This document shows positions 1 through 6,173 of a stretch of 9,672 bases of DNA, piece after piece (the stretch's first letter is position 1; each line of letters opens with the position of its first letter). The DNA is from Desulfurococcales archaeon. Lineage in GTDB: Archaea; Thermoproteota; Thermoprotei_A; Sulfolobales; Desulfurococcaceae. The DNA is taken from contig WAON01000071.1 of the NCBI GenBank assembly GCA_015521265.1, positions 1-9,672 on the forward strand, given 5' to 3'. Both the position numbers and the translations under genes were made by a program. The notes below the pieces were generated by a model. It worked only from the letters and a program-made list of their open reading frames with translations, was not told the origin of the DNA and searched no databases.

Positions 1-45
1 ATATGGAAGGACAGCCCATGGCATGGATCGCCGGGCGGTTAACCA

Positions 46-70
46 AGGCTTTTTAAATTGTTTAATAAAA
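46..70 (+). promoter_or_regulatory. A/T-rich TATA region upstream of the nuclease gene
   Basis: The stretch contains TTTTTAAA at about 51-58 and TTTAATAAAA at 61-70. Either is placed to act as a TATA element for the gene starting at 115. The T-run at 51-55 could also end a transcript entering from the left. Bases 1-45 hold no gene that I can support; open frames there are short. Confidence 0.4.
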
Positions 71-114
71 ACAGTTTTTCCAAGCCCCATTCTTTCAATG
101 AGAGTGTATGAGGT

Positions 115-774
115 TTGAGGGTTAGCTGGCGTAGGCGTTGGCGTAGTAGTGAGAGGATTGCTCTGAGGGTCTTAGAGGAGTTAGGTTATAAGATTGTTGA
201 AACCGATAAGAAGATCGTTATTGATGGAATAATCGTCTCAGAAGTAGACGCGGTAGCCGTTGATGATGAGGGGAATTGTTATGCTGTAGAAGTTAAAGCC
301 GGTAGTATTGATGTAACGGGCATTAGGCAGGCTTATACTAATGCTCAACTAGTCGGCTGTAAACCGTTAATCATCGGCAAGGGTTTTAGCGATGAAGCGG
401 CTGAGAAACTAGCTGAGAAACTGGGTGTTAAGGCTTATCAGTTAAGCGATGTATTCCTAGTTGATGCTGAGGAGCTCGAGTTGATTATACGTGGTAGTAT
501 TGAGTCGGTGTTAATGGATCTGCTTGAAGCATTTACATATTCTGAGAAGCTTAGGAGTAGTGATATAAGAGCTTTAGAAATAATTGCTAAGAGTCATTCG
601 GTTAGTGAGTTCGCTGACTTAATGGGTGTTAGTATTAGGGATGCTGTTAAGGTGATAAATAGTTTAAGGGAGAAGGGTGTTATACCTCATCGTTTAAAGG
701 ATTACCGATCGATTAGGTTATATGCTCTCCTACAATTATTGGGGCGGAAGCTAAGACTTATGGATAACGAGTAG
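115..774 (+). CDS. RecB-like PD-(D/E)XK nuclease domain with C-terminal winged helix
   Basis: A 219-residue protein with an N-terminal restriction-endonuclease-like fold. The basic start (WRRRWR, residues 5-10) leads into helix SSERIALRVLEELG with Glu13. The core then shows E43-V-D45 and E59-V-K61, matching the D...ExK active site of PD-(D/E)XK nucleases. Residues 64-125 fit the rest of that fold (DVTGIRQAYTNAQ, then a strand PLIIG). Residues 148-190 look like a winged helix-turn-helix. Archaeal RecB-family relatives with this architecture are known, but their substrate is not, so a DNA-processing role is inferred. The start is TTG: an in-frame TGA at 109-111 rules out anything further upstream. 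GAGGT abuts the start codon. The 3' end overlaps the opposing methyltransferase gene by 24 bp. Confidence 0.8.
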   Translation: MRVSWRRRWRSSERIALRVLEELGYKIVETDKKIVIDGIIVSEVDAVAVDDEGNCYAVEVKAGSIDVTGIRQAYTNAQLVGCKPLIIGKGFSDEAAEKLAEKLGVKAYQLSDVFLVDAEELELIIRGSIESVLMDLLEAFTYSEKLRSSDIRALEIIAKSHSVSEFADLMGVSIRDAVKVINSLREKGVIPHRLKDYRSIRLYALLQLLGRKLRLMDNE

Positions 775-1329
775 TCCAGCAGTTGTCGGTATAATTGTGT
801 GTTTAAGCCCGTATTCTCTGATTAATTCGTATAGTCTCCTCGGAGGAGGCGGGAAGAGGGCGTTGTGGAATATTATGAATCCCTTCTTCTTCATCTTGTA
901 ATAGGATTCTTCGAGTATTTTCGGATACCTGTTCTTCTCGATGTCTACGAATAATATATCTATCGACTCTGCATCTTTATTCATCACATACTCTACTGCA
1001 TCACCCGCTACAATGGTTAATGGTAGTCCTTCTAATCCATGCTTCTTAACATTCCCAGGTATTTGTTCTGCAAATGCCTTATTCTTTTCAACAGCTTCTA
1101 CAAGGCAAATATTACATCCCGAATCGATCAATGCTTTCCCAAGCCATAGTGTAGAATATCCAATACCTGCACCAGCATCTACGATAACTAGATGGTTACT
1201 GTTTAGGAGCGAGTATGTATAGACTATACTGTACAGGATAAAGCCTTCTTCCTCATCAATACTCGGTATTCCATAGGATATTGATTTATCCCTCAACTTC
1301 CTACTATAATTGAGGAATTCTTCATCCAA
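751..1329 (-). CDS. Class I SAM-dependent methyltransferase, O-methyltransferase-like
   Basis: A 192-residue Rossmann methyltransferase, near the usual length for a minimal catechol-O-methyltransferase-like fold. Motif I is VDAGAGIGYST (residues 50-60), the ribose-binding acid is Glu78 in LVEAV, GD at 109-110 marks motif III, and DILFVD (124-129) gives the strand-4 motif whose last Asp binds metal in that family. The usual following Asp-Asn is replaced by HNA (155-157), so metal dependence is uncertain. The substrate cannot be read from sequence. The start is TTG; AAGGGGTG at 1338-1345 lies 8 nt upstream. It follows the riboflavin kinase gene by 36 bp on the same strand and is probably co-transcribed. 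Its last 24 bp overlap the end of the opposing nuclease gene. Confidence 0.8.
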   Translation of the reverse strand: MDEEFLNYSRKLRDKSISYGIPSIDEEEGFILYSIVYTYSLLNSNHLVIVDAGAGIGYSTLWLGKALIDSGCNICLVEAVEKNKAFAEQIPGNVKKHGLEGLPLTIVAGDAVEYVMNKDAESIDILFVDIEKNRYPKILEESYYKMKKKGFIIFHNALFPPPPRRLYELIREYGLKHTIIPTTAGLLVIHKS

Positions 1330-1337
1330 CTAAGACG

Positions 1338-1345
1338 CACCCCTT
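1338..1345 (-). promoter_or_regulatory. Ribosome binding site deciding the TTG start of the methyltransferase
   Basis: AAGGGGTG on the minus strand, 8 nt before the TTG at 1329-1327. No in-frame ATG fits the N-terminus, so this site supports the TTG. Confidence 0.6.
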
Positions 1346-1365
1346 ACCCCCCTAACCAGGCTGGG

Positions 1366-1746
1366 CTAGTAATCGTGTATAACCAGTTTTATTAGAGAAC
1401 CATCGCGTAATTTAAGCTTCTCCCTCAGCTTATACTTCGAAATTATTTCTAGTATATTCCATCCATGCTCTGTAATACATGGTTTTAGAACGTAGACTTC
1501 TTCACTATCTATCCTGCCCCGGTAAGCTATTACTGGGGAATAACCCGGGAATGGGGGAGGTATTATCTTAGCCGGTATATCTGCGAGAACCCATGAAACA
1601 TCCCGGCCAACATCTACATTGAGAGTTCCGGGGTAAGGGTCTATCCCCAAGTACTTAATGAATAGTTCGCGGTATAGTCTAACATATTTCGCTCCAACAC
1701 CAAGCCCACTTACCACAACGCCTTCAAGGACGATCTCTTTCTTCAA
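1366..1746 (-). CDS. ribK: CTP-dependent riboflavin kinase (archaeal RibK)
   Basis: A 126-residue protein matching the archaeal riboflavin kinase family (DUF120, typified by MJ0056), which makes FMN from riboflavin using CTP instead of ATP. Visible signatures are EGVVVSGLGVGAKY near the N-terminus (nucleotide-binding glycine-rich segment), PGTLNV at about 39-44 with the Thr-Asn pair that contacts substrate and metal, and a C-terminal EIISKYKLREKLKLRDGS segment closely resembling EIIAPMKLREQFNLKDGD of MJ0056. Length fits the stand-alone form, with no fused DNA-binding domain. The start is TTG; TGGAGA at 1753-1758 lies 7 nt upstream. It sits 36 bp upstream of the methyltransferase and 74 bp downstream of the AOR gene. 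FMN is the cofactor expected for the nitroreductase encoded at 3811, though the two genes are not one transcript. Confidence 0.93.
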   Translation of the reverse strand: MKKEIVLEGVVVSGLGVGAKYVRLYRELFIKYLGIDPYPGTLNVDVGRDVSWVLADIPAKIIPPPFPGYSPVIAYRGRIDSEEVYVLKPCITEHGWNILEIISKYKLREKLKLRDGSLIKLVIHDY

Positions 1747-1778
1747 TATTATTCTCCATATACACTAGCTGGGTACCA

Positions 1779-1797
1779 TTTTATAGATGTTTAAAAT
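1779..1797 (-). promoter_or_regulatory. Candidate TATA elements for ribK and the methyltransferase
   Basis: On the minus strand, ATTTTAAAC (1789-1797) and TATAAAA (1779-1785) lie in the gap after the AOR gene. The first places a start site near 1767, leaving room for the ribosome binding site at 1753-1758. The second would start transcription almost on top of that site. Confidence 0.5.
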
Positions 1798-1820
1798 GTT
1801 TTAAAGGGGGTAAAAACAGC
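1797..1820 (-). terminator. T-rich terminator region after the AOR gene
   Basis: Directly after the TAA stop, the minus strand reads GCTGTTTTTACCCCC and then TTTAAAAC. The T5 tract and later T-runs fit an archaeal oligo(T) terminator; there is no clear hairpin. Confidence 0.4.
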
Positions 1821-3650
1821 TTAATCTTCGAGCCCGACTATTTTCTCGAGTACTGGTATTGTTTCCTGGAGTCCTAGTTTTACTAGTGTACTGCGTCTTG
1901 GTACTCCGCGATGATCCCATCCACGCTTATCATAGTATAGGTTTAGCATTTTACCATACTTTTCTAAGTCTAGTTTTGCACCCGTGTAGGGACCCCTGCT
2001 TAATGGTTCTTTGAACCATCTCATAGGCGGGTAGTCCATGTAGCGGTTCCATCCATCATGTTCTCTTATCCAGAAAGCCCTGATCAAGGCATAGATCCTA
2101 TCTGCTACTTCGTATATATCGTTTATCGTATAGGTTACACCTGTAGCGGCTGTCAGCATCTTCGGGTAATAGTCTAGGTTTAATCCTAGCTCTACCCATG
2201 GTAGCCTACAGGTTGTTAGTGATTCAAACATTCCACCACGGATCCTCTGCAGGAAGATTAGCTTATCAACCTTCTCCTCATTATAAGCGAACCTATCCAT
2301 TTTAACCTCTAAGCCTATAAGCCACGCATCCTTGTGATGTGCTCCGATAGGTGATGTTGCAAAGGCTAGGGCCATTCCGGGTGCTGCGTGACAGTCGTAG
2401 GCTGATATTTCTAATCCCTTAACATGCATTGCAAATTCCTCTGCCCCGTTTCTCAGCCATCGGGACATTCGCATTACTCCTTCCGCTAGAAATGATCCTA
2501 GCCCCCTCCTATACGCTGTATCGATTAATAGTCTCTGTGCCGCTTTATAATCACCCCATTCTATCCTCTCATCGATCAGGTTCTTCTCCGAAGCCTCCAT
2601 GATGAATCCGAGGCTGTTCCCCATGCTGATAGTGTCTAATCCAAGCTTATCGGCTAGCTTGTTGAGCGTTGCAACTTTCCTCAGATCGTTTAGGAGTATG
2701 TTGCTTCCGAACATTGCAACGTTTTCATAGTCTAGCTCGCTCTTCTCGCCCCGATCATCCAGGATCACATTTCCACACTGCATATTACAGTATGGACAGC
2801 CCCTCCTCTCAACTTTCAGCTTCTCCATTAAGTCTCCACTGATTTCTTCGTAGTGATCCCATACGGCTTCCCTATAATTCATTGTCGGGAGGACACTGTT
2901 CTCCTGCCCCCAGACTATTGTAGCCATAGTACCCTGCCTTATCCAGAAATCATAGTTTTCCTTACTCAGTATCTCCTTGTAGGATGCCTCGCTGAGCCTT
3001 CTAAGCTCGGCTTCATCAGCTAGCTCCGGGTTCTTGGTTCCCCTTATAACTATTGCTTTAAGCTTCTTAGAGCCCATGACTGCTCCTATACCCGGCCTCC
3101 CACCGCTGCGGCCCTTCATCGATATGATCGTTGCGTATCGGACTAGGCTTTCTCCAGCGGGCCCTATGAGTAGTGTACCAATGTTTCTTCCATGCTCTTT
3201 TACTAGTTTATCCTCGGTTTCAAAGGTATCCCGGCCCCAAAGGTCTTCTGCATCCCTAAACTCTACCCTGTCATCCTCTATGTACAGGTATATCGGCTTC
3301 CTACTAGCCCCCCTGATCACTATTGCATCATACCCTGCTTTCTTCAAGTGTACCGAGGCCATTGTACCAATGTTCCCGTCTCCATAGCCTAGTGTTAATG
3401 GGCTCTTTGATGCTACGACTAGTTTACCGCTACTGGGTAATGGTAGCCCTGATAGTGGGCCTGAAGCTATTACTAGTAGGTTATGCGGAGAGAAGGGATC
3501 AATCCCTGGGGGGAGCTCGTCCCACAATATCTTAACGGCTAAGCCCCTACCACCGATATACTTCTTGTAAATCTCACCGTTAAGCTCTTGTACCCAGTAT
3601 TTCTTCCTGGATAAGTCTACACGTAGTATTCTACCCCACCAACCCTTCAA
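1821..3650 (-). CDS. aor: Tungsten-containing aldehyde:ferredoxin oxidoreductase
   Basis: A full-length 609-residue member of the AOR family, cytosolic enzymes that oxidise aldehydes to carboxylic acids with ferredoxin as acceptor, using a tungsten-bispyranopterin and one 4Fe-4S cluster. The N-terminal domain opens with GWWGRILRVDLS and contains YIGGRGLAVK. GRSGGRPGIGAVMGSKKLKAI (180-200) is the pterin-binding signature. The cluster ligands are C285-x2-C288-x3-C292 plus C481 in LTTC. The segment CHAAPGMALAFATSPIGAHH (420-439) replaces the DPRGxxGMGLxYATSxRGACH form of Pyrococcus AOR, so this belongs to a different branch and aldehyde specificity cannot be assigned. The TTG start has a near-perfect GGAGGTG site 7 nt upstream (3658-3664). 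The only visible redox partner would be ferredoxin encoded elsewhere. Confidence 0.93.
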   Translation of the reverse strand: MKGWWGRILRVDLSRKKYWVQELNGEIYKKYIGGRGLAVKILWDELPPGIDPFSPHNLLVIASGPLSGLPLPSSGKLVVASKSPLTLGYGDGNIGTMASVHLKKAGYDAIVIRGASRKPIYLYIEDDRVEFRDAEDLWGRDTFETEDKLVKEHGRNIGTLLIGPAGESLVRYATIISMKGRSGGRPGIGAVMGSKKLKAIVIRGTKNPELADEAELRRLSEASYKEILSKENYDFWIRQGTMATIVWGQENSVLPTMNYREAVWDHYEEISGDLMEKLKVERRGCPYCNMQCGNVILDDRGEKSELDYENVAMFGSNILLNDLRKVATLNKLADKLGLDTISMGNSLGFIMEASEKNLIDERIEWGDYKAAQRLLIDTAYRRGLGSFLAEGVMRMSRWLRNGAEEFAMHVKGLEISAYDCHAAPGMALAFATSPIGAHHKDAWLIGLEVKMDRFAYNEEKVDKLIFLQRIRGGMFESLTTCRLPWVELGLNLDYYPKMLTAATGVTYTINDIYEVADRIYALIRAFWIREHDGWNRYMDYPPMRWFKEPLSRGPYTGAKLDLEKYGKMLNLYYDKRGWDHRGVPRRSTLVKLGLQETIPVLEKIVGLED

Positions 3651-3657
3651 GAACAGG

Positions 3658-3664
3658 CACCTCC
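3658..3664 (-). promoter_or_regulatory. Strong ribosome binding site fixing the AOR TTG start
   Basis: GGAGGTG on the minus strand, 7 nt before TTG at 3650-3648. It is among the best matches to the archaeal 16S 3' end in the window. Confidence 0.8.
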
Positions 3665-3690
3665 ACGATACTATTATACAGCCCTCTACG

Positions 3691-3700
3691 GATTTATAGG
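3691..3700. promoter_or_regulatory. Apparently shared divergent TATA element (AOR and sRNA-1)
   Basis: On the minus strand this reads CCTATAAATC, placing a start near 3670, about 20 nt before the AOR start codon. On the plus strand it reads GATTTATAGG, placing a start near 3721, just before the C box of sRNA-1. One element could therefore serve both directions, as seen at many archaeal promoters. A second plus-strand TATA-like stretch (GTATATATG, 3711-3719) would start inside the sRNA. Confidence 0.5.
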
Positions 3701-3719
3701 TTATTGAAGGGTATATATG

Positions 3720-3784
3720 AGGGGGTGACGAATACTCCCCGGCCGGAGCAGGATGCTATGACGATAATTCCTTTAACTGAAGCC
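3720..3784 (+). ncRNA. Box C/D guide sRNA against 16S rRNA (sRNA-1)
   Basis: Box order and spacing fit an archaeal C/D sRNA: C box GTGACGA (3725-3731), 12-nt guide, D' box CGGA (3744-3747), 10-nt spacer, C' box ATGACGA (3758-3764), 12-nt guide, D box CTGA (3777-3780). The D guide TAATTCCTTTAA pairs over 11 nt, plus a G-U pair, with the conserved archaeal 16S segment TTAAAGGAATTG. The N+5 rule then points at the A equivalent to about E. coli A915. The D' guide contains TACTCCCC, complementary to conserved GGGGAGTA about 20 nt upstream in 16S. Two nearby rRNA matches in correctly spaced guides are unlikely by chance. Both C boxes carry C at position 5 instead of U, and D' is CGGA, so sequence-model searches may miss it. 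No terminal stem is seen. Transcription could start near 3721 from the TATA at 3691-3700. Confidence 0.75.
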
Positions 3785-3810
3785 GGGTTATTTCAAGGGG
3801 TGTATGGGGT

Positions 3811-4326
3811 TTGAGCATAGACTATGAGAGGAGGATCCTTGCGGGTATTAGGTATTCTAGGCTGTTTGCCGAAGCAAGTATTGATCGTAGGGATATCTTG
3901 GAGATAGTTGAAATGGCTAGATGGGCTCCAAGCATAGGTAATATACAGCCGTGGGAACTAGTGATCGTTGACGATAAATTATTAATCCATAAGTTATCAA
4001 GGCTCCACCCAGCCGGTAGGTTGTTCGAGAAAGCCGCTGTATTATTCTTCATAGTAACCCGTCCAGAACAGAGCCCCCACCACTTAATTGATGGAGGGAG
4101 CCTCATGGCTTACTTAATGCTTGCTTCATCCATTAAAGGCTACGGCGTATTCCCTCTAAACCTCCAAGACGACCCCGTGTTTAAGAGTGAGTTAAACATT
4201 CCCCCGAAACTATATCTTCTCGGAATGGTTGCAGTGGGCAAACCCGCACCAGGCCTTCGAGGCTTCCAACCCCGTAAACCACTGGATTCAATCATGTATT
4301 ATAACAAGTACGGGTTGAGGCATTAA
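3811..4326 (+). CDS. Nitroreductase-family FMN flavoprotein
   Basis: A 171-residue short nitroreductase-fold protein. Family marks include the N-terminal R-Y-S-R (14-17) at the usual FMN-phosphate position, helix ILEIVEMARWAPSIGNIQPWE (29-49) with the APSxGNxQPW signature, DGGSLMAYLMLASSIKGYGVFPL (94-116) for the central helix, and the C-terminal GMVAVGKPAPGLRGFQPRKPLDSI block. Such proteins bind FMN as dimers and usually reduce substrates with NAD(P)H; the substrate here is unknown. Start: TTG at 3811, with GGGGTG at 3797-3802, 8 nt upstream. The ATG at 3804 is in another frame and stops at once. Its stop TAA overlaps the ATG of the next gene by one base, so it heads a tight operon. The box C/D sRNA-1 lies immediately upstream. 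Confidence 0.88.
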   Translation: MSIDYERRILAGIRYSRLFAEASIDRRDILEIVEMARWAPSIGNIQPWELVIVDDKLLIHKLSRLHPAGRLFEKAAVLFFIVTRPEQSPHHLIDGGSLMAYLMLASSIKGYGVFPLNLQDDPVFKSELNIPPKLYLLGMVAVGKPAPGLRGFQPRKPLDSIMYYNKYGLRH

Positions 4327-5207
4327 TGAATAGTATAAGATACTTGTTTACCGGGATAAACTATCCGGGCCACAACGGTATTATCCGGAGAGGCTTCTTA
4401 TTCATCGATAACAACCAGGTAAGAGATCTAGGCGTCGAATACCCCGCCGAATACGAGTTCTCCGAGTACAGGGCAGACTATGAGTATAAAGCGGTAGTTA
4501 TCCACGGCTTCTCAGCCGCAATCTCCCCCTCAACCCTCCCATTAGGAAATAATATTGATACAGGCGAAATACTTGGTTCCCTGAGTAGGGAGGAAATTAA
4601 ACGTTTAATCCTGAACGGTTTATACCGGATCATAAGGGCTGGGATCACTTTTCCAGTAATAGCTGATCCCCAACCAGATCTAGTTGCTAAAACCCTACTG
4701 GAGAAACAAATTCCAGCTATCATAGTTGATAAGGGCTCAGCACTACCGCATCGTCCCGGCCTATACTATATTGACGTTGAGGATTCCAGGGTTTATTTCG
4801 AAGGAAAATACATAGGGGATTACGATGAAGTATTCTGCCCCGTAGAGGTGATAAGTAGTAATTGTAAAATACCGCTAATCCCGTCTAACCCCGTATATCT
4901 CGGCTGCATTCTTAGAAACTTATCCGGTTACAGTAACCTATTATATAATGGATATAAACTAGTGGAGCGAGGTGAAGGTATTATTAGGAAGGGGGAGCCG
5001 GCTGATTTACTATTATACGATCTAAGGATCCCGGATAAGAATGCATTAATCCCTCATCGTTTAGAAGACTTGTTAAAGCTTGGATACTTGCCCGATACTA
5101 TACTGATTGATGGAGATATAATTGTTGAAAAAGGTGAAGCACTAGAGCTCGAGGCCCTCGATATATCAGACATATTAGCTACAATACGGGATGAGATAGG
5201 AAGCTGA
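4326..5207 (+). CDS. Amidohydrolase-like protein lacking the metal-binding core
   Basis: A 293-residue protein with the two flanking pieces of the amidohydrolase (imidazolonepropionase/dihydroorotase-like) composite domain. The N-terminal part reads GIIRRGFLFIDNNQVRDLG (18-36) followed by AVVIHGFSAAISPS (56-69), aligned with the usual 'vIPGfvDaHtH' strand. The C-terminal part reads GIIRKGEPADLLLYDL (218-233) and ILIDGDIIVEKGEAL (259-273). The HxH metal pair expected after the Gly-Phe is absent (AAI instead). No obvious later catalytic His-Asp set is visible, and the middle is shorter than the roughly 400 residues usual for the family. It is probably not a classical metal-dependent hydrolase; a binding or structural role is possible. 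The ATG overlaps the nitroreductase stop (TAATG), implying translational coupling. The orphan gene follows after 3 bp. Confidence 0.65.
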   Translation: MNSIRYLFTGINYPGHNGIIRRGFLFIDNNQVRDLGVEYPAEYEFSEYRADYEYKAVVIHGFSAAISPSTLPLGNNIDTGEILGSLSREEIKRLILNGLYRIIRAGITFPVIADPQPDLVAKTLLEKQIPAIIVDKGSALPHRPGLYYIDVEDSRVYFEGKYIGDYDEVFCPVEVISSNCKIPLIPSNPVYLGCILRNLSGYSNLLYNGYKLVERGEGIIRKGEPADLLLYDLRIPDKNALIPHRLEDLLKLGYLPDTILIDGDIIVEKGEALELEALDISDILATIRDEIGS

Positions 5208-5210
5208 GGT

Positions 5211-6134
5211 ATGAAGGGGGAGAACTATATTCCGATAAAAATAGTACATTCTATTATTACAAAGGCATTGTGGATCATAGAATCCTCGGTAAACGATGCT
5301 GATGAAGGTTATAGTTTTTTAAGAGACATTCTATTAATGGCTTCCTTCCTGGAGAAACCCCTCCCCTACAGGCTTTTCCACCTAGTAAACAATTACTTGT
5401 TAAAGAAGAACGTTCTCAGTACTTATAGGGGTAGACTATTAGCTAATTACTTAATGGTTCATAATGGTTTATCTAGGAGGGTTAACGAAGAAATAGGATT
5501 GTTAAGGGTTCAAGCACCTGAATCCATAGGGTCTAGGTTATCATTGATCCTTTCAAGCCTTAACCGATGGATTCCCGTATCCATTAACGATCTGTTAACT
5601 ATTAAGAGGAGGTTTACGGATTTATTATCTGTCGCCGCCCCGCCTTGGGCGGATCACGGGAGACTTATAGACTCTACTCCCGGAGATATGAGAGTCGGGT
5701 TAATGCCTGGAACAATGCTTTCTTCATGGATCCTCCTCGGACTATACAATTACCTCGTGGATAAGGGTATTGATACCCGCCTCCTTATCTGTAGCGGGGT
5801 CATCGATGACTATATTAATAAAGATGTGCTTAGGAGGATTAGTAAGGGGAGTAGTGTATTACGCATTGAAGAGGTTAACTGTAGTAGCTCTAGGACTTTA
5901 TTGATTGATCTCGCCCGTAGCCGCAGCCTAGTATTCTCTTTTAATTACATTATAATACTCGCAGTCATCGATGCTATTGTTGAAAACAGTATTAATAGAA
6001 TAGATACAAGCCTTTTCGACAGGGTCTACGTAGGGTTTAACCCTACTAATACCCCCTTAGAGCAATTATTTAGGGGTAGGCCTGTTGTTATTGCTTCGCT
6101 TGGAGAAATAATTAATTTATTACGGGGATCATAA
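5211..6134 (+). CDS. Uncharacterised protein, third gene of the nitroreductase cluster
   Basis: A 307-residue protein that I do not recognise. Residues 1-140 look mainly helical, without cysteines, signal peptide or confident membrane segment. From about 160 the pattern changes to alternating hydrophobic strands and helices: LLICSGV (191-197), RSLVFSFNYIIILAVI (238-253), RVYVGFN (271-277), PVVIASLG (291-298), suggesting an alpha/beta domain. Potential conserved spots are APPWADHGR (143-151), STPGDM (155-160) and LMPGT (164-168), rich in Pro, Gly and acidic residues as in ligand loops. ATG start; GAGGT abuts the start codon and overlaps the preceding TGA stop. The 3-bp spacing makes co-translation with the amidohydrolase-like protein very likely. 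Function unknown. Confidence 0.8.
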   Translation: MKGENYIPIKIVHSIITKALWIIESSVNDADEGYSFLRDILLMASFLEKPLPYRLFHLVNNYLLKKNVLSTYRGRLLANYLMVHNGLSRRVNEEIGLLRVQAPESIGSRLSLILSSLNRWIPVSINDLLTIKRRFTDLLSVAAPPWADHGRLIDSTPGDMRVGLMPGTMLSSWILLGLYNYLVDKGIDTRLLICSGVIDDYINKDVLRRISKGSSVLRIEEVNCSSSRTLLIDLARSRSLVFSFNYIIILAVIDAIVENSINRIDTSLFDRVYVGFNPTNTPLEQLFRGRPVVIASLGEIINLLRGS

Positions 6135-6139
6135 CCATG

Positions 6140-6147
6140 TTTATATA
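6140..6147 (+). promoter_or_regulatory. TATA element for the zinc-ribbon gene
   Basis: TTTATATA is centred about 30 nt before the ATG at 6174. It predicts a start site near 6170, so the mRNA would be leaderless or nearly so. Confidence 0.6.
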
Positions 6148-6173
6148 GGACTTAAATCCCAGCGGTGAACCAT

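Noticed and set aside
1..57. C-terminal tail of an upstream protein (frame 3 stop at 54-56, or frame 1 stop at 40-42)
   Set aside because: Too short to recognise, and more than one frame is open, so no reading can be supported.
941..1222. Plus-strand open frame of 93 codons opposite the methyltransferase
   Set aside because: Antisense shadow of a well-supported gene; no ribosome binding site or domain features. The same applies to open frames opposite AOR, the nitroreductase and others.
2599..2630. ATGATGA followed by CTGA on the plus strand, within the AOR gene
   Set aside because: The spacing is too long for a guide (about 20 nt), and the bases encode conserved AOR sequence on the other strand.
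3739..3748. CCGGCCGG palindrome
   Set aside because: Short, and inside sRNA-1, where it covers the end of the D' guide and the D' box; no independent role is needed.
3725..3814. Small open frame from GTG 3725 (or ATG 3758) ending in a TGA that overlaps the nitroreductase TTG, resembling a leader peptide
   Set aside because: The same bases are better explained by the box C/D sRNA: its boxes and guides with 16S complementarity account for the sequence, and the peptide has no family features.
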